Source of the DNA: Ignavibacteria bacterium
GTDB taxonomy: Bacteria > Bacteroidota > Ignavibacteria > Tepidaquicellales > Tepidaquicellaceae
Assembly (NCBI GenBank): GCA_019187405.1
Contig: JABAQZ010000013.1
Coordinates: 42,109 to 106,108, forward strand
Direction of reading: 5' to 3'
Length of the DNA stretch: 64,000 nt
A model generated the notes under the pieces. It was not told the DNA's origin, did no database searches, and saw only the letters and a program-made list of their open reading frames with translations. Shown here piece after piece: positions 40,635-50,449 of this stretch; within the stretch, counting starts at the first letter, position 1; each line of letters starts with the position of its first letter. The translations under genes were made by a program, and so were the position numbers.

Positions 40635-41570
40635 TTAAGTATTTATTTCTTGAGATTGTTGATTTAGTTTATTAAAAACTTTGCTGATTACAGCGACTAT
40701 TCCTGCAACATCGCTCAAGTTTCCCGGAATAATCATTGTATTATTTTTTTGCGCAAGCTTTCCAAACTCCATCAGGTACTGCTCGGCAATCCTTAAATTT
40801 ACGGCATTTATTCCGCCTTTTTCATTTATTGCCGATGCTATTTCTCTTATCCCCAGAGCTGTCGCAAGCGCAACTTTTTCTATTTCCTGCGCTTTTCCTT
40901 CTGCTTCATTTATTCTCTTTGTTTTTTCGCCTTCCGATTTTGCAATTGCTTCCTGTTTTTCGCCATCAGCTCTGTTTATTCTTGCAATTTTATCTCCTTC
41001 AGATTCAGCTATTAACGCGCGCTTTTCTCTTTCGGCTCTCATCTGCTTTTCCATTGCATCCCTGATGCTTGCAGGAGGATTTATATTTTTAATTTCATAG
41101 CGAATTACTTTTAATCCCCATGGCTCGGATGCTTTATCAATTGCATTAACTATTGCCGCATTAATGGCATCCCTTTCTTCAAATGTTTTGTCCAAATCAA
41201 TTTTTCCTATTTCGCTTCTCATGGTAGTTTGAGCAAGCTGAATTGAAGCAACGGAATAATTATTTACTCCGTAAGAAGCTTTAACCGGATCCATTACCTG
41301 AAGATATAATACCCCGTCAACCTCAACTTCTATATTATCTTTCGTAATACAAGTCTGAGGAGGCACATCCATAACTATTTCTTTAAGCGAGTGTTTGTAA
41401 GCTACTCTGTCAATAAACGGCATTAACAAATGAAACCCGGCTTCAAGTGTCTGACTGTATTTACCTAATCTTTCTACAATGTAAGCGCTCTTTTGAGGTA
41501 CTACGCGGGCTGAACTAAGTACTATCAAAGCAATAAATATTATTATAACTAATAAAGTAATTATTTCCAT
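40635..41570 (-). CDS. Stomatin/SPFH (band 7) protein, QmcA-like
   Basis: The 311-residue protein has one N-terminal membrane helix (LLVIIIFIALIVLSSARVV). The SPFH domain follows, with VPQKSAYIVERLGKYSQTLEAGFHLLMPFID, VMDVPPQTCITKDNIEVEVDGVLYLQV and ALREIGKIDLDKTFEERD-type segments. A long helix comes next with the repeated AESEGDKIARINRADGEKQEAIAKSEG pattern. This is the bacterial QmcA/HflK-like stomatin, anchored to the inner membrane and organising microdomains with NfeD. It begins 3 bases after the tryptophan dioxygenase. Confidence 0.9.
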   Translation of the reverse strand: MEIITLLVIIIFIALIVLSSARVVPQKSAYIVERLGKYSQTLEAGFHLLMPFIDRVAYKHSLKEIVMDVPPQTCITKDNIEVEVDGVLYLQVMDPVKASYGVNNYSVASIQLAQTTMRSEIGKIDLDKTFEERDAINAAIVNAIDKASEPWGLKVIRYEIKNINPPASIRDAMEKQMRAEREKRALIAESEGDKIARINRADGEKQEAIAKSEGEKTKRINEAEGKAQEIEKVALATALGIREIASAINEKGGINAVNLRIAEQYLMEFGKLAQKNNTMIIPGNLSDVAGIVAVISKVFNKLNQQSQEINT

Positions 41571-41573
41571 TTC

Positions 41574-42683
41574 TTATTTCTCCTTTTTAATTTTACCTGT
41601 ATAATAAAATCCAAGTTCTTTTTTTAAATCAGCAGGCAATTCTGGAAGTTCAGATCTCGGTATAAGATATGTCGGCAGATCGAATAAATCTCCGAAAACT
41701 TTATGCTTCTCTGCTGTCTGCATTAAATAATGATGACCCGAACTTCCGCCTGTACCAACTTTTGCGCCAATCATTCTATGAACCATGAGCGCATGTTTGT
41801 ATCTCCATGTAGTAAAATTTTCATCTATGTCAACAAGATATGAAAGAAACCTGAAAGGCAAATGCAGAATCGGCTCATCGCGGTAAAGATTTATAAATAA
41901 CGCTGCAAGCGTTGCCTTGTAAGATAATCTCCGCAGACCTTTACTCATTAGCTCGTTGTGTTTATTTTCGTCGAGCAGCGCTTCGAAATTCAGCTTTGTA
42001 TTTTCAAACTCTTTCAGCTGCTTATCGCGCTTTTCGACTGAAAGGCTCGGATTGTTTATGATGATTTCCTTTTCATTTTTCAAAATGTCTTCGATTGCTT
42101 CGCCGTATTTTTTTTTGAAATTAAATTCCGGAGTTTCGATAAATGGTATTCTCGAAAGCCATTGATCAACTTCTGCAAGTATGCTTACCGAAGATTGTGA
42201 ATCCAGCAAAAGCTTTTTGTGTTCACTCGAGACAAGTGAATAATAATCTTTATTGCCGAGCTTAACGCGATTGTCCGGATTGAGACCGAGTTTGTTTTCA
42301 ATCATTCTAAACTGAATGCTCTGAAATCCAGATGCCGGAATCAGATAATCGCGGAAATCCAAAAAATCCAGAGGCGTCATTGTCTCCAGAATATTCAGCT
42401 GGTCTATGAGCACTTTCTGAATTACAACAATTCTTCTTAGTCTTGAAATTGCAATACCGATATTCTTCTCGTCTATTTTTTCCATCTTAAACATGTCAAT
42501 CACGGAATCAAGCTCGTGAATTATCTGTTTAAACCAGAGTTCGTATGCCTGATGAATAATTATGAAAAGTAATTCATCATGAGCGGGATTTCCGTACTCA
42601 TCGCTCTTTGGAGATTGGCTTTTAAGAAGCTTATCGAGCTGAAGATAGTCCGAATAATAAATAGGAGGAAAAGGTTTTTTCAT
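41574..42683 (-). CDS. kynA: Tryptophan 2,3-dioxygenase
   Basis: The 369-residue protein carries the tryptophan dioxygenase landmarks: YYSDYLQLDKLLKSQSP near the start, DELLFIIIHQAYELWFKQIIHEL (substrate-binding Tyr/His region), METMTPLDFLDFRDYL-like LETMTPLDFLDFRDYLIPASGFQS, and the heme/substrate region HRMIGAKVGTGGSSGHHYL. It opens the indole ring of L-tryptophan with O2 to form N-formylkynurenine, heme-dependent. It begins the minus-strand block with stomatin, NfeD, SDR, DUF4286, aldehyde dehydrogenase and FAD oxidoreductase. No formamidase, kynureninase, monooxygenase or 3-hydroxyanthranilate dioxygenase is in the window, so the pathway is incomplete here. Confidence 0.93.
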   Translation of the reverse strand: MKKPFPPIYYSDYLQLDKLLKSQSPKSDEYGNPAHDELLFIIIHQAYELWFKQIIHELDSVIDMFKMEKIDEKNIGIAISRLRRIVVIQKVLIDQLNILETMTPLDFLDFRDYLIPASGFQSIQFRMIENKLGLNPDNRVKLGNKDYYSLVSSEHKKLLLDSQSSVSILAEVDQWLSRIPFIETPEFNFKKKYGEAIEDILKNEKEIIINNPSLSVEKRDKQLKEFENTKLNFEALLDENKHNELMSKGLRRLSYKATLAALFINLYRDEPILHLPFRFLSYLVDIDENFTTWRYKHALMVHRMIGAKVGTGGSSGHHYLMQTAEKHKVFGDLFDLPTYLIPRSELPELPADLKKELGFYYTGKIKKEK

Positions 42684-42775
42684 TTATGTAATCTGCTTTT
42701 TATTTAAAATATAACTCTTTAATGATTATTAAAAGTAAGTTATGTATATTATTTTTAAGTCAGAATTTTCTTACA

Positions 42776-43348
42776 ATGAGATTATTTATTTCTTTAAATC
42801 CGGGAGCAAACACTCTAAAAAAAATTGCATATGTGAAAGATCAACTTTCGGACAGAATAGATATTCTGAACACTCATTTCAAACATCACATTAAATGGGA
42901 GCAATATTCCAAATTCCACATGACTCTTCTTTTTATCGGCGAGACAGATGAAAATCGGGTTAATGACATCGATAAATTACTTGAGAAAAACGTTAGCAAT
43001 TTTCTTTCATCTGAACTCCATTTTCAATTTAAAGAATACAATGCATTCCCAAATATGAAATATCCGAGAGTTTTATTTCTTGAACTGACAAATCAGGACG
43101 GAAAAGTATTTTCATTAAGCGAAAAAATCGAAACAGCAATGATTGAGTTTGGAATTAAAAGCGACAAAAAGTTTTATCCTCACATTACTTTAGGAAGAGT
43201 GAAGCGGGATAAGAAAATAAATCTGAAAAATCTCGATACAAGCCTGAATGATTTTCATTCATTTACTGTCAGTGAATTTTGTCTTATGAAAAGCGTTTTG
43301 ACAAAATTTGGCTCGGAATATGAAATTCTCAAAAGGTATGCTTTGTAA
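42776..43348 (+). CDS. thpR: 2H phosphoesterase, RNA 2',3'-cyclic phosphodiesterase (ThpR/LigT-like)
   Basis: The frame runs from 42722, but the ATG at 42776 begins MRLFISLNPGAN, the normal N-terminus of this family, so I start it there (190 residues). The two catalytic HxTx motifs are present: FHMTLLFIGE and YPHITLGRVKR. The protein hydrolyses cyclic phosphates at RNA ends; in some bacteria it also ligates tRNA halves. It is divergent to the tryptophan dioxygenase with a short shared promoter region. It ends before a strong bidirectional terminator at 43355-43384. Confidence 0.88.
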   Translation: MRLFISLNPGANTLKKIAYVKDQLSDRIDILNTHFKHHIKWEQYSKFHMTLLFIGETDENRVNDIDKLLEKNVSNFLSSELHFQFKEYNAFPNMKYPRVLFLELTNQDGKVFSLSEKIETAMIEFGIKSDKKFYPHITLGRVKRDKKINLKNLDTSLNDFHSFTVSEFCLMKSVLTKFGSEYEILKRYAL

Positions 43349-43354
43349 ATAAAT

Positions 43355-43384
43355 AAGGATTCCGGTTTTTCGGAATCCTTTTTG
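43355..43384. terminator. Bidirectional terminator, duplicated at 54757
   Basis: AAGGATTCCG-gttttt-CGGAATCCTT is a perfect 10-bp stem, followed by TTT on the plus strand. A nearly identical stem (loop GTTAAT) lies at 54757-54782 and shares the flanking sequence CGAACAATT. It serves the plus-strand phosphoesterase and the minus-strand T9SS gene. Confidence 0.8.
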
Positions 43385-43429
43385 AGCGAACAATTTAGTC
43401 GTGTTTAATTAATATCAGGACGAATGTCC

Positions 43430-45892
43430 TTATTTTAATAGTATCATACGTTTTGTTTCCGAATATCCTTCAGCAAATATTCTATAGAAGTACATGCCGC
43501 TTGCATATCCCGATGCATTGAACTCAGCTTCATACTTTCCGGGCTGAAGCTTTTGATTAAGAAGAACATTTACTTCTTTGCCGAGAGCATCGTAAACAAT
43601 TATCTTAACGTCACCAGCTTTTGGTATGTCAAATTTTATATTGGTCGAAGGGTTGAACGGATTCGGATAATTCTGATGCAGTGAAAAGCTTTCGGGAACT
43701 TCGGAGCCGATTTGATTTATACCGACGGTTGTTGTCCAGCGTGCAGTTTCCAGCAATGCATTCGGCATCGGTATTGTAACAATCGAATCAAGTCCTGTGC
43801 TATCCGAACTTGTATAAGAACCCGCTCCGGTTCCAGTCCAGCCTCTGAAATAATAATTCGTCCCGCCGCTGTTGACTATTCTTGAATTAACTCCGAATGT
43901 TACATTCGATGCAGAATCATAAAACTCGTTTCCTCCGAATGTGTTGCCTTGCGAAGAATTGATTGTGAGTCTGTACTGAATTTTATAAAATGCCTGCATT
44001 GTAACATTTGAGTTCATGGTAAATGTCTGAGTTGTATCTCCTGAGTTTGACCAGTTCACAAAGACATATCTCGAAACGCCGACAACGCGCGGACTGATTG
44101 CCTGAACCGTAACGGATGTTCCGTTTGTAAAAGCTATTTGTTGTGCGGTGTTGTATGTAACTCCGTTAACTCTGAATTCACAAATTCCGGGTCTGTTTGT
44201 CGAAACATTCAGATAAGATGAATTAACAAGCACGTCAACTTTTCTTCTGTGAACAGGCGTTCCATTCGGTCCTTTGCCGAGTATATTCAAAACATATCTG
44301 CCCGGAGTTACTGTTCCTACTGCTTGTACCTGAACAGTTACGGAATCCGGATAGCTTGTAAGTGAATCTCTTCCGCCGAGAAATGAAACATTCAAAGTAC
44401 CTGATGAAGGAGTGGATTCGAATGATGTTGAAAATTTTACTGAACTTGCATAATGCTTGACGCTTGGCACAATTACACGAAAAGATGTTGTCTGACCATT
44501 GTTTACATTAACATAAGGTGAACTTGTTTTCATTGCATAATCCGGAAAATATCCGACGTAACTTCCGAAGCTGCTTGCTCTGAAGTCTGTCCATGCAAGC
44601 ATTGAAGTAACAGAATTTGATATGACAGAATTATAATCACCAAGATACTTCGGAGTGCCTCCCCCGCCGCAGGATATGCAGTCAATTTTCATTTTCTTGT
44701 TTGAAATAACTGAATTCTGAACAAATGAAGCTCCGCCGTTTGTGGAAAATGATGCATAGATCAAAGCACTGTCGCTTGTCGGACAGTCCCGTGTATCCAT
44801 CCACTGAACATATAATCTTCCGTTTGTTTTGTCGCACCATGTTGCCGGATGCCATTGATGATGATTTTGCGTGTTTGCATCATCATTAACTTTGACTTCA
44901 GCCGACCAGTTAACTCCTTGATCCGTTGAATACCTGCAGAAAATATCGGGCTTGTTGCCGTCACCTGCCGGAAAGTTTGAAGCATAAACAAGATAAAGCC
45001 TTCCTCTGTTTGGTCCGTAACTGTTGTCAGCGGTAATAAAAGGATATGGTCTTGTTCTCATATTTTCTACGGAGTTTCTTCCCGAAACATTTGTACCTAC
45101 ATAATTGGCAAAATTCTGTGCAGACATGAAATCAAAAGTCGCACCGCCGTTTGTCGATCTGAAAAAAGAATAAGTTGCCGAGAAAGAACTTCCTGTATTT
45201 GTAACGACGTAAACACATCCGCCCGGAACATTGCCCCCAATTACATTGGGACCTACGCAAACCATCATTCCCGGAAGATTGTTTGAACTTGCAAATGTAT
45301 TCTGAAAAGTTGCGCCGTTGTCAGTACTCCTTACTACATTTCCCGGTGTCATGGTTCCGTATATGTAATTAGCATAAGGGCCTCCGGTCTGATCGCAGGC
45401 AATCCAGTTTTTGTCATTTCCGATATTCGCAGATACCGGAGCAAACCATGACACACCGTTATTTGTCGATCTGACATTCCAAGTTCCGGTAATGGGATTT
45501 TTCATGTTGTCGTAATAAAGATTTCCGATGCTGTCATAAGCCGTTACCGGATCACCGGCAGCATTGGGAAACGAAGGGTTGTTTCTCTGCCAGTCAATTC
45601 CGTTTAAAGTGTAATAAGTGGCATTTGTATTATAAGCAAGAAAATACTGAAGAGGGTTCATCGGATTTTCCGAAATGTGAGCTTCCGCAAAATCAAATCC
45701 GAGATCGAAATTGTCATAACCTGTATTATCCGTAACCACAGCAACATCTCTCGGCATTACGTTGCTGATATAATCACGGTACTGAACCGGAATCTGATCA
45801 AGATTGGGATCGTCATTCCATACATCAAATCCCGTCATTACAACAGCCGTCAATGACAGGATTATAAAAAGCTGAATAAAATTTCTTTTCAT
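43430..45892 (-). CDS. Large secreted BNR-like protein with repeat modules and T9SS sorting domain
   Basis: The 820-residue protein has an N-terminal hydrophobic segment (FIQLFIILSLTAVVMTGFD). A sialidase/BNR-type propeller of ~430 residues follows with several NGGATF, TNGVSW and STDQGVNWSAE boxes. A middle Ig-like part comes next, then bacterial repeat (Flg_new_2-like) modules with YVFVNWSNSGDTTQTF and YYFRGWTGTGAG. The last ~85 residues are a T9SS sorting domain (NYPNPFNPSTNI, LGKEVNVLLNQ, ASGMYFYRI, KRMILLK). It is an extracellular protein of unknown substrate. Its 3' end and terminator are close copies of those of the gene at 54807. Confidence 0.85.
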   Translation of the reverse strand: MKRNFIQLFIILSLTAVVMTGFDVWNDDPNLDQIPVQYRDYISNVMPRDVAVVTDNTGYDNFDLGFDFAEAHISENPMNPLQYFLAYNTNATYYTLNGIDWQRNNPSFPNAAGDPVTAYDSIGNLYYDNMKNPITGTWNVRSTNNGVSWFAPVSANIGNDKNWIACDQTGGPYANYIYGTMTPGNVVRSTDNGATFQNTFASSNNLPGMMVCVGPNVIGGNVPGGCVYVVTNTGSSFSATYSFFRSTNGGATFDFMSAQNFANYVGTNVSGRNSVENMRTRPYPFITADNSYGPNRGRLYLVYASNFPAGDGNKPDIFCRYSTDQGVNWSAEVKVNDDANTQNHHQWHPATWCDKTNGRLYVQWMDTRDCPTSDSALIYASFSTNGGASFVQNSVISNKKMKIDCISCGGGGTPKYLGDYNSVISNSVTSMLAWTDFRASSFGSYVGYFPDYAMKTSSPYVNVNNGQTTSFRVIVPSVKHYASSVKFSTSFESTPSSGTLNVSFLGGRDSLTSYPDSVTVQVQAVGTVTPGRYVLNILGKGPNGTPVHRRKVDVLVNSSYLNVSTNRPGICEFRVNGVTYNTAQQIAFTNGTSVTVQAISPRVVGVSRYVFVNWSNSGDTTQTFTMNSNVTMQAFYKIQYRLTINSSQGNTFGGNEFYDSASNVTFGVNSRIVNSGGTNYYFRGWTGTGAGSYTSSDSTGLDSIVTIPMPNALLETARWTTTVGINQIGSEVPESFSLHQNYPNPFNPSTNIKFDIPKAGDVKIIVYDALGKEVNVLLNQKLQPGKYEAEFNASGYASGMYFYRIFAEGYSETKRMILLK

Positions 45893-45966
45893 CGATTTAT
45901 TGATTAATTAAGATTTGAAGTAAAGTTAATTCTATACATTTTATCTAACAATACAAAATGAAATAA

Positions 45967-46002
45967 AAAATCCCCGGCTGAATTTTTTCAGCAAGGGATT
46001 AA
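45967..46002 (-). terminator. Intrinsic terminator of the protease gene
   Basis: AATCCC/GGGATT plus GCTGAA/TTCAGC form a stem (45969-46000) with a two-base internal mismatch and a TTTT loop. On the minus strand, 21 bases after the stop, it is followed by TTTTTTATTTC. Confidence 0.7.
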
Positions 46003-46021
46003 CAAAAACTTTTTTAAATTT

Positions 46022-48295
46022 TTATTTCATCAATACCATTCGTTTTGTATCGGAATAACCTTCGGTTTCAAGTCTGTAAAAATACATACCGCTTGAAATT
46101 CCGGATGCATTGAAATCAACACTGTAACTTCCGGGCGAAAGATTCTGGTTTACTAAAAGCGCAACTTCTTTTCCAAGCATGTCAAAAACTTTTAAAGTTA
46201 CATTTTGGGTTTTCACTATATCAAATTTAATCTTTGTTGTCGGATTAAACGGATTCGGATAGTTATTAAACAGTTTGAAACTTTCCGGTACGGCCGAAGA
46301 AATCTGATTAATACCTACTGTATTTCTTCTGATAGTAACTACAAACTGATTTGACGTTATTGAATCAAGTCCGTTGTATCCGGTAGCTCTCCAAATGCAA
46401 AGTACCGAATCACCTGTTGTTCCCAATGTTACCGCCAAACTGTCGAGAAAACTTTTGCGGATGCTTATACCAGAATCAAGTCCGTTGTTATTGCTTATGT
46501 ATGGAAAATCAACATTTGTTCCGACTCTTCTAATTTTAAATTTATAATTTACCGAAGGGCTTGGGTTTGCTGTTCCCCATCTGAAATCAACAAGAGACGG
46601 ATCACCCTGAGCTACATGAACCGTTGAATTTGTCGGAGGCGACTGAAGCGTAAACGGACTCAGCGGAACACCTGCAACAGTAATATAATTTACGATTGTC
46701 TTTAAGTTTGTCCCGTTTGCATTTGATGTTGTCAGTGAAACGGTATATGCTCCTGTAGATGTATAAGAAATTCCGGTTGGATTTCTTTCGGTTGATGTCG
46801 AAGGCGTACCTCCGGGGAAACTCCAGCTCCATGAAGTCGGATAATTTGTCGTTAAGTCATAAAAGCTGACAGAACCGCCGCCGATAGGGAGATTTTGTAC
46901 ATTTGAAGTGAAGTTGGATACCGGCGGAATTCCGGTCACATCATCCAATCCATCAACAGTCATGACGCCTGTATTATTAGGATCGAGCCAGTCTTTCAGC
47001 TGATTGCTTGAACTGCCGCCGTGCGCCCATGATTCGGAAAATTTTCCAAAATATTTCTGAACGCTCTGGGGAGCGCTGCAGTTAGCAGGCGTACCGCCGA
47101 GATTCTGACCTATTACTCTTTTATTCTGATCAAACAAAGGACAACCTGAAGAGCCGCCTTCTGTCATTCCTTGATCCCAAACCACAAGCCAGAATCCGTT
47201 AACAAGTCTTCCACCAAATCCAGTTACTGTAAGAGCAGGATGTTCATCTATGGAAATCTTTTTATTTGCACCGCCCGGATGGTGAATGGCAATTTCACTT
47301 GTGGGTTGCGCATTGGATCTGTCCCACCCATTGTAATAAGCATTAAAAGCTCCGGGAACTGCTGTATTGAGCTGCACTAATCTGAAGTCCGTATCAAAGT
47401 TTGACGATTTTAGAGTTGCTCCCGACATGGTCTGAGATGTGCTGCCACCTGTTCCGATACAGGTAGCATTTTCATAATTAAAATAAAATACCATACTGTT
47501 GTGATTATCCGGTGAGCAGTGCTCTGCAGTGAGATAATAAGGAACTCTGTTATTCAACACATTATTTATCAACGATCCCGTGCAAAGATATGAGCCTGCG
47601 CCTTGAACAAAGGTAATTCTTGTGATGGATCTTTTCGGTTCAACCCAAGGAGCTCCGATTGGACAGTTTATGTTAATGTTGCAAGGCTCTTCAAAAGTAC
47701 TATTGTATCCGAGAATATCTTTGTAAGCGTGAACAACTTTTGACAACTCAAGTCTTCCGAGACCTGCTGAATATTCCGGTTCATAATATTCGATTATAGT
47801 TACGTTTCCGGAAGTTGGCGCAGTTGCAAGTTCGCCGGCATCGCTGTTATTTAATTCGGTAAGCGCTCCGATTTTCATTGATTTATCAGGATTATATATA
47901 AATAAAAATGAACCCTTCGGCATATAAAATTTACTGAAAAATAAATTTATGGAGTATGCTCCTTCAGATTTAATTCCAAGTCTCCATATTCTACTGCCAT
48001 CTTTAAGTTCAGTCCATGTTCCTGAATTATTCAAATTAAAATTTACGTCAAAGTTAAATCCGTATCTTGCCGGCATATCCGGAACATTTGACAAAGCAGC
48101 ATCTTCTTCGTGAAGTTTTTGTACATCAAATGCAGGCATGGTAACAGTACTATAATCATTATTTAACTGTATGAGCGAGCTCATAGGTTCTCCCCCCGCA
48201 TTTATCTGAGAAAAGACATTTGTATTTAATAAAGCAAAAAAACAAAAGACTATTAACAGGTAATGCGCACTTAATCGGTTTAATTTAAGTTTCAT
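46022..48295 (-). CDS. Secreted trypsin-like serine protease with PKD and T9SS sorting domains
   Basis: A 757-residue protein with a signal peptide (LIVFCFFALLNTNVFSQ). An N-terminal domain (~40-200) resembles the prosegment of lysyl-endopeptidase-type proteases. The catalytic triad of a trypsin-fold protease can be seen: His in YLTAEHCSP (~258), Asp in FDTDFRLVQL (~301) and Ser in EGGSSGCPLF (~381). A PKD domain follows (~458-540, GISYTSTGAYTVSLTT), then a fibronectin/Ig-like module, then a T9SS sorting domain (NYPNPFNPTTKI, SSGMYFYRL, KRMVLMK). The pattern is that of extracellular proteases of Bacteroidota. Specificity unknown. Confidence 0.87.
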   Translation of the reverse strand: MKLKLNRLSAHYLLIVFCFFALLNTNVFSQINAGGEPMSSLIQLNNDYSTVTMPAFDVQKLHEEDAALSNVPDMPARYGFNFDVNFNLNNSGTWTELKDGSRIWRLGIKSEGAYSINLFFSKFYMPKGSFLFIYNPDKSMKIGALTELNNSDAGELATAPTSGNVTIIEYYEPEYSAGLGRLELSKVVHAYKDILGYNSTFEEPCNININCPIGAPWVEPKRSITRITFVQGAGSYLCTGSLINNVLNNRVPYYLTAEHCSPDNHNSMVFYFNYENATCIGTGGSTSQTMSGATLKSSNFDTDFRLVQLNTAVPGAFNAYYNGWDRSNAQPTSEIAIHHPGGANKKISIDEHPALTVTGFGGRLVNGFWLVVWDQGMTEGGSSGCPLFDQNKRVIGQNLGGTPANCSAPQSVQKYFGKFSESWAHGGSSSNQLKDWLDPNNTGVMTVDGLDDVTGIPPVSNFTSNVQNLPIGGGSVSFYDLTTNYPTSWSWSFPGGTPSTSTERNPTGISYTSTGAYTVSLTTSNANGTNLKTIVNYITVAGVPLSPFTLQSPPTNSTVHVAQGDPSLVDFRWGTANPSPSVNYKFKIRRVGTNVDFPYISNNNGLDSGISIRKSFLDSLAVTLGTTGDSVLCIWRATGYNGLDSITSNQFVVTIRRNTVGINQISSAVPESFKLFNNYPNPFNPTTKIKFDIVKTQNVTLKVFDMLGKEVALLVNQNLSPGSYSVDFNASGISSGMYFYRLETEGYSDTKRMVLMK

Positions 48296-48361
48296 CGTAT
48301 TAATTTATTTGGTTATGAAATTTTTAGGTAAAATAAAAAATTTTAATCAATAAATAAACAT

Positions 48362-50449
48362 TCATTTAACCTTCATATAGAATTTGTCGCAATATTCCCG
48401 GACCATTCTTCCAGTATTGAAATATCCCGCAAGATTTTTAATCGAAGATTTTATCAATTTTATCCATAATTCCGGTATGTCACTGGAATTCCTTGTGAAA
48501 AAAAGCGGAATGATATTTTTTTCAAGATTATCATACAGACTGTTTGCTTCAAAGTTATCTCTTTCGTCGAGAGAAACTTTGTCATTAATAATGCTGTCAA
48601 TTTTCCAGCCGTTTTCCGGCGAGTAAGCTTCATCCCACCAGCCGTCGGAAATACTTAAATTAAGTCCGCCGTTTGCAATTACCTTCATGCCGCTGGTACC
48701 AGATGCTTCCAACGGTCTTCGAGGATTATTCAGCCACACATCGCATCCTTCCACCAGATTTTTTGCAACGTCGATATCGTAATTATCTAAAAAAATAATC
48801 TTATTCTTTAAATCAGGATCTCTGGTGTAAGAAATAATCTCGGATATTAAATTTTTCCCGCCCTCATCTTTTGGATGAGCTTTGCCAGAAAAAATAAATT
48901 GAACCGGTCTTTCGGAACTGCTTGTAAGTTTTTTTAATCTCTCAAGATTTCTGAAAATCAGATTACCTCTTTTATATGTCGCAAATCTTCTTGCAAATCC
49001 GATAGTAAGAGCTTTTGGATTTAATATTCCCGTTACTTCTTTCAGTTTGATTTTATCTGCTCCCTGCTGAATCCATTTTTGTCTGATTCTTTCACGACAA
49101 AATTCTATGAGTTTAAGCTTGTTCATTATTCTCATTGCCCAGATATCATCATCAGGAATTTCATCAATGTGTTTCCAGATTTTTTCGTCAAATTCATAAT
49201 CATTGCCGAAATATCTGCTGTAAACTGCATTGGAGTATCCCGAAAGATAACTTTGCGTATGAATTCCGTTTGTAATATACTCTATCTGACTTCTTGTATC
49301 CGGAAGCATCCACATTTTTCTCGATGTATCAGCATGAAGCCTGCTTACGCCATTGATGAAATTGGAATTGTTAATCGCAAGAAAAGCCATATTGAATTTA
49401 TTGTTTTCGGGATTGTTTTTTGTAAGATCACCTTCATGAAACAACTCTTCTACTTTAATCCCGATTTCTTTTTCTGCATAATCTTTAAAGTACTTTACAA
49501 ATAGATCCTGGCTGAATATATCAATGCCGGCTGGAACAGGCGTATGTGTAGTAAATATGTTTGAATAATAACAAATTGATTTCGCTTCTGTGAAGGAAAC
49601 ATTATGCTTCTTCATGTATCTTCTGATTCTTTCAAAACAAAGAAAAGCCGAATGACCTTCATTAAGATGAAAAGCTTTGATGTCATATCCGAGTTTATCC
49701 AGAAGTCTTATGCCACCAATACCAAGAATAATTTCCTGAGAAATTCTTTTTTCATTATCTCCGCCGTATAGAATATCGGTAATTCTTCTGTCTTCGACTC
49801 TGTTTTCCGGAAGAGAAGTATCAAGTAAGTAAAGTTTTATGTTTCCAATATGCACTACCCATGCCTGAACAGTAACGATTGAATTAGGAAACTGAATCTC
49901 TATCTGAATAGGATTGAATTTATCATCTCTCAGCAAATAGATTGGAAGATTCTTAAAATCATTCAGTTCATAATTTTCAGTTTGCCAGCCTTGCTTGTTT
50001 ATGAGCTGAGAAAAATATCCGTGATTATATGCAAGTCCGATTCCGACAAGCGGAAGCCCGAGATCGGAAGACGATTTCAAATGATCGCCTGACAATACTC
50101 CGAGACCACCGGAATAAATCTTCATGCATTCGGTAAGACCAAATTCAGCAGAGAAATATGCTATAAGAGGTGAATCGGGTGAGTAATACTTTTCTTCAAA
50201 ATATTTTTTCTTATTTAAATAATTATGAAAATCATTATAAACATTTAGTATTCTTTCGCCGAGATGTTTTTTTTCAATGGCATGATGCAGATATTCTTCG
50301 TTCATTAAATTTAAAAATTTTACAGGATTGTGTCCTGACCAGTTCCAGAAATCCTGATTAATTTCATTGAATATCTCCACAACTTCTGGATTCCATGACC
50401 AGTATAAATTAAAAGCAATTTCCTTAAGAGGAAGTATAAGATTCTGCAT
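48362..50449 (-). CDS. glgP: Alpha-glucan phosphorylase (GT35 family, short type)
   Basis: The 695-residue protein follows the shorter bacterial/archaeal alpha-glucan phosphorylase type: AFNLYWSWNPEVVEIF at the start, IAYFSAEFGLTECMKIYSGGLGVLSGDHLKS-type active-site segments (here GVLSGDHLKSSSDLGLPLVG), HLNEGHSAF with the conserved His/Glu, THTPVPAGID, and the PLP-binding lysine region EASGTSGMKVIANG. It releases glucose-1-phosphate from glycogen or maltodextrin. It stands alone between secreted-protein genes. No other glycogen genes are in the window. Confidence 0.92.
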   Translation of the reverse strand: MQNLILPLKEIAFNLYWSWNPEVVEIFNEINQDFWNWSGHNPVKFLNLMNEEYLHHAIEKKHLGERILNVYNDFHNYLNKKKYFEEKYYSPDSPLIAYFSAEFGLTECMKIYSGGLGVLSGDHLKSSSDLGLPLVGIGLAYNHGYFSQLINKQGWQTENYELNDFKNLPIYLLRDDKFNPIQIEIQFPNSIVTVQAWVVHIGNIKLYLLDTSLPENRVEDRRITDILYGGDNEKRISQEIILGIGGIRLLDKLGYDIKAFHLNEGHSAFLCFERIRRYMKKHNVSFTEAKSICYYSNIFTTHTPVPAGIDIFSQDLFVKYFKDYAEKEIGIKVEELFHEGDLTKNNPENNKFNMAFLAINNSNFINGVSRLHADTSRKMWMLPDTRSQIEYITNGIHTQSYLSGYSNAVYSRYFGNDYEFDEKIWKHIDEIPDDDIWAMRIMNKLKLIEFCRERIRQKWIQQGADKIKLKEVTGILNPKALTIGFARRFATYKRGNLIFRNLERLKKLTSSSERPVQFIFSGKAHPKDEGGKNLISEIISYTRDPDLKNKIIFLDNYDIDVAKNLVEGCDVWLNNPRRPLEASGTSGMKVIANGGLNLSISDGWWDEAYSPENGWKIDSIINDKVSLDERDNFEANSLYDNLEKNIIPLFFTRNSSDIPELWIKLIKSSIKNLAGYFNTGRMVREYCDKFYMKVK

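Noticed and set aside
42722..42775. Upstream start for the 2H phosphoesterase
   Set aside because: The extra 18 residues are hydrophobic, AT-rich and not family-like; the ATG at 42776 gives the normal N-terminus.
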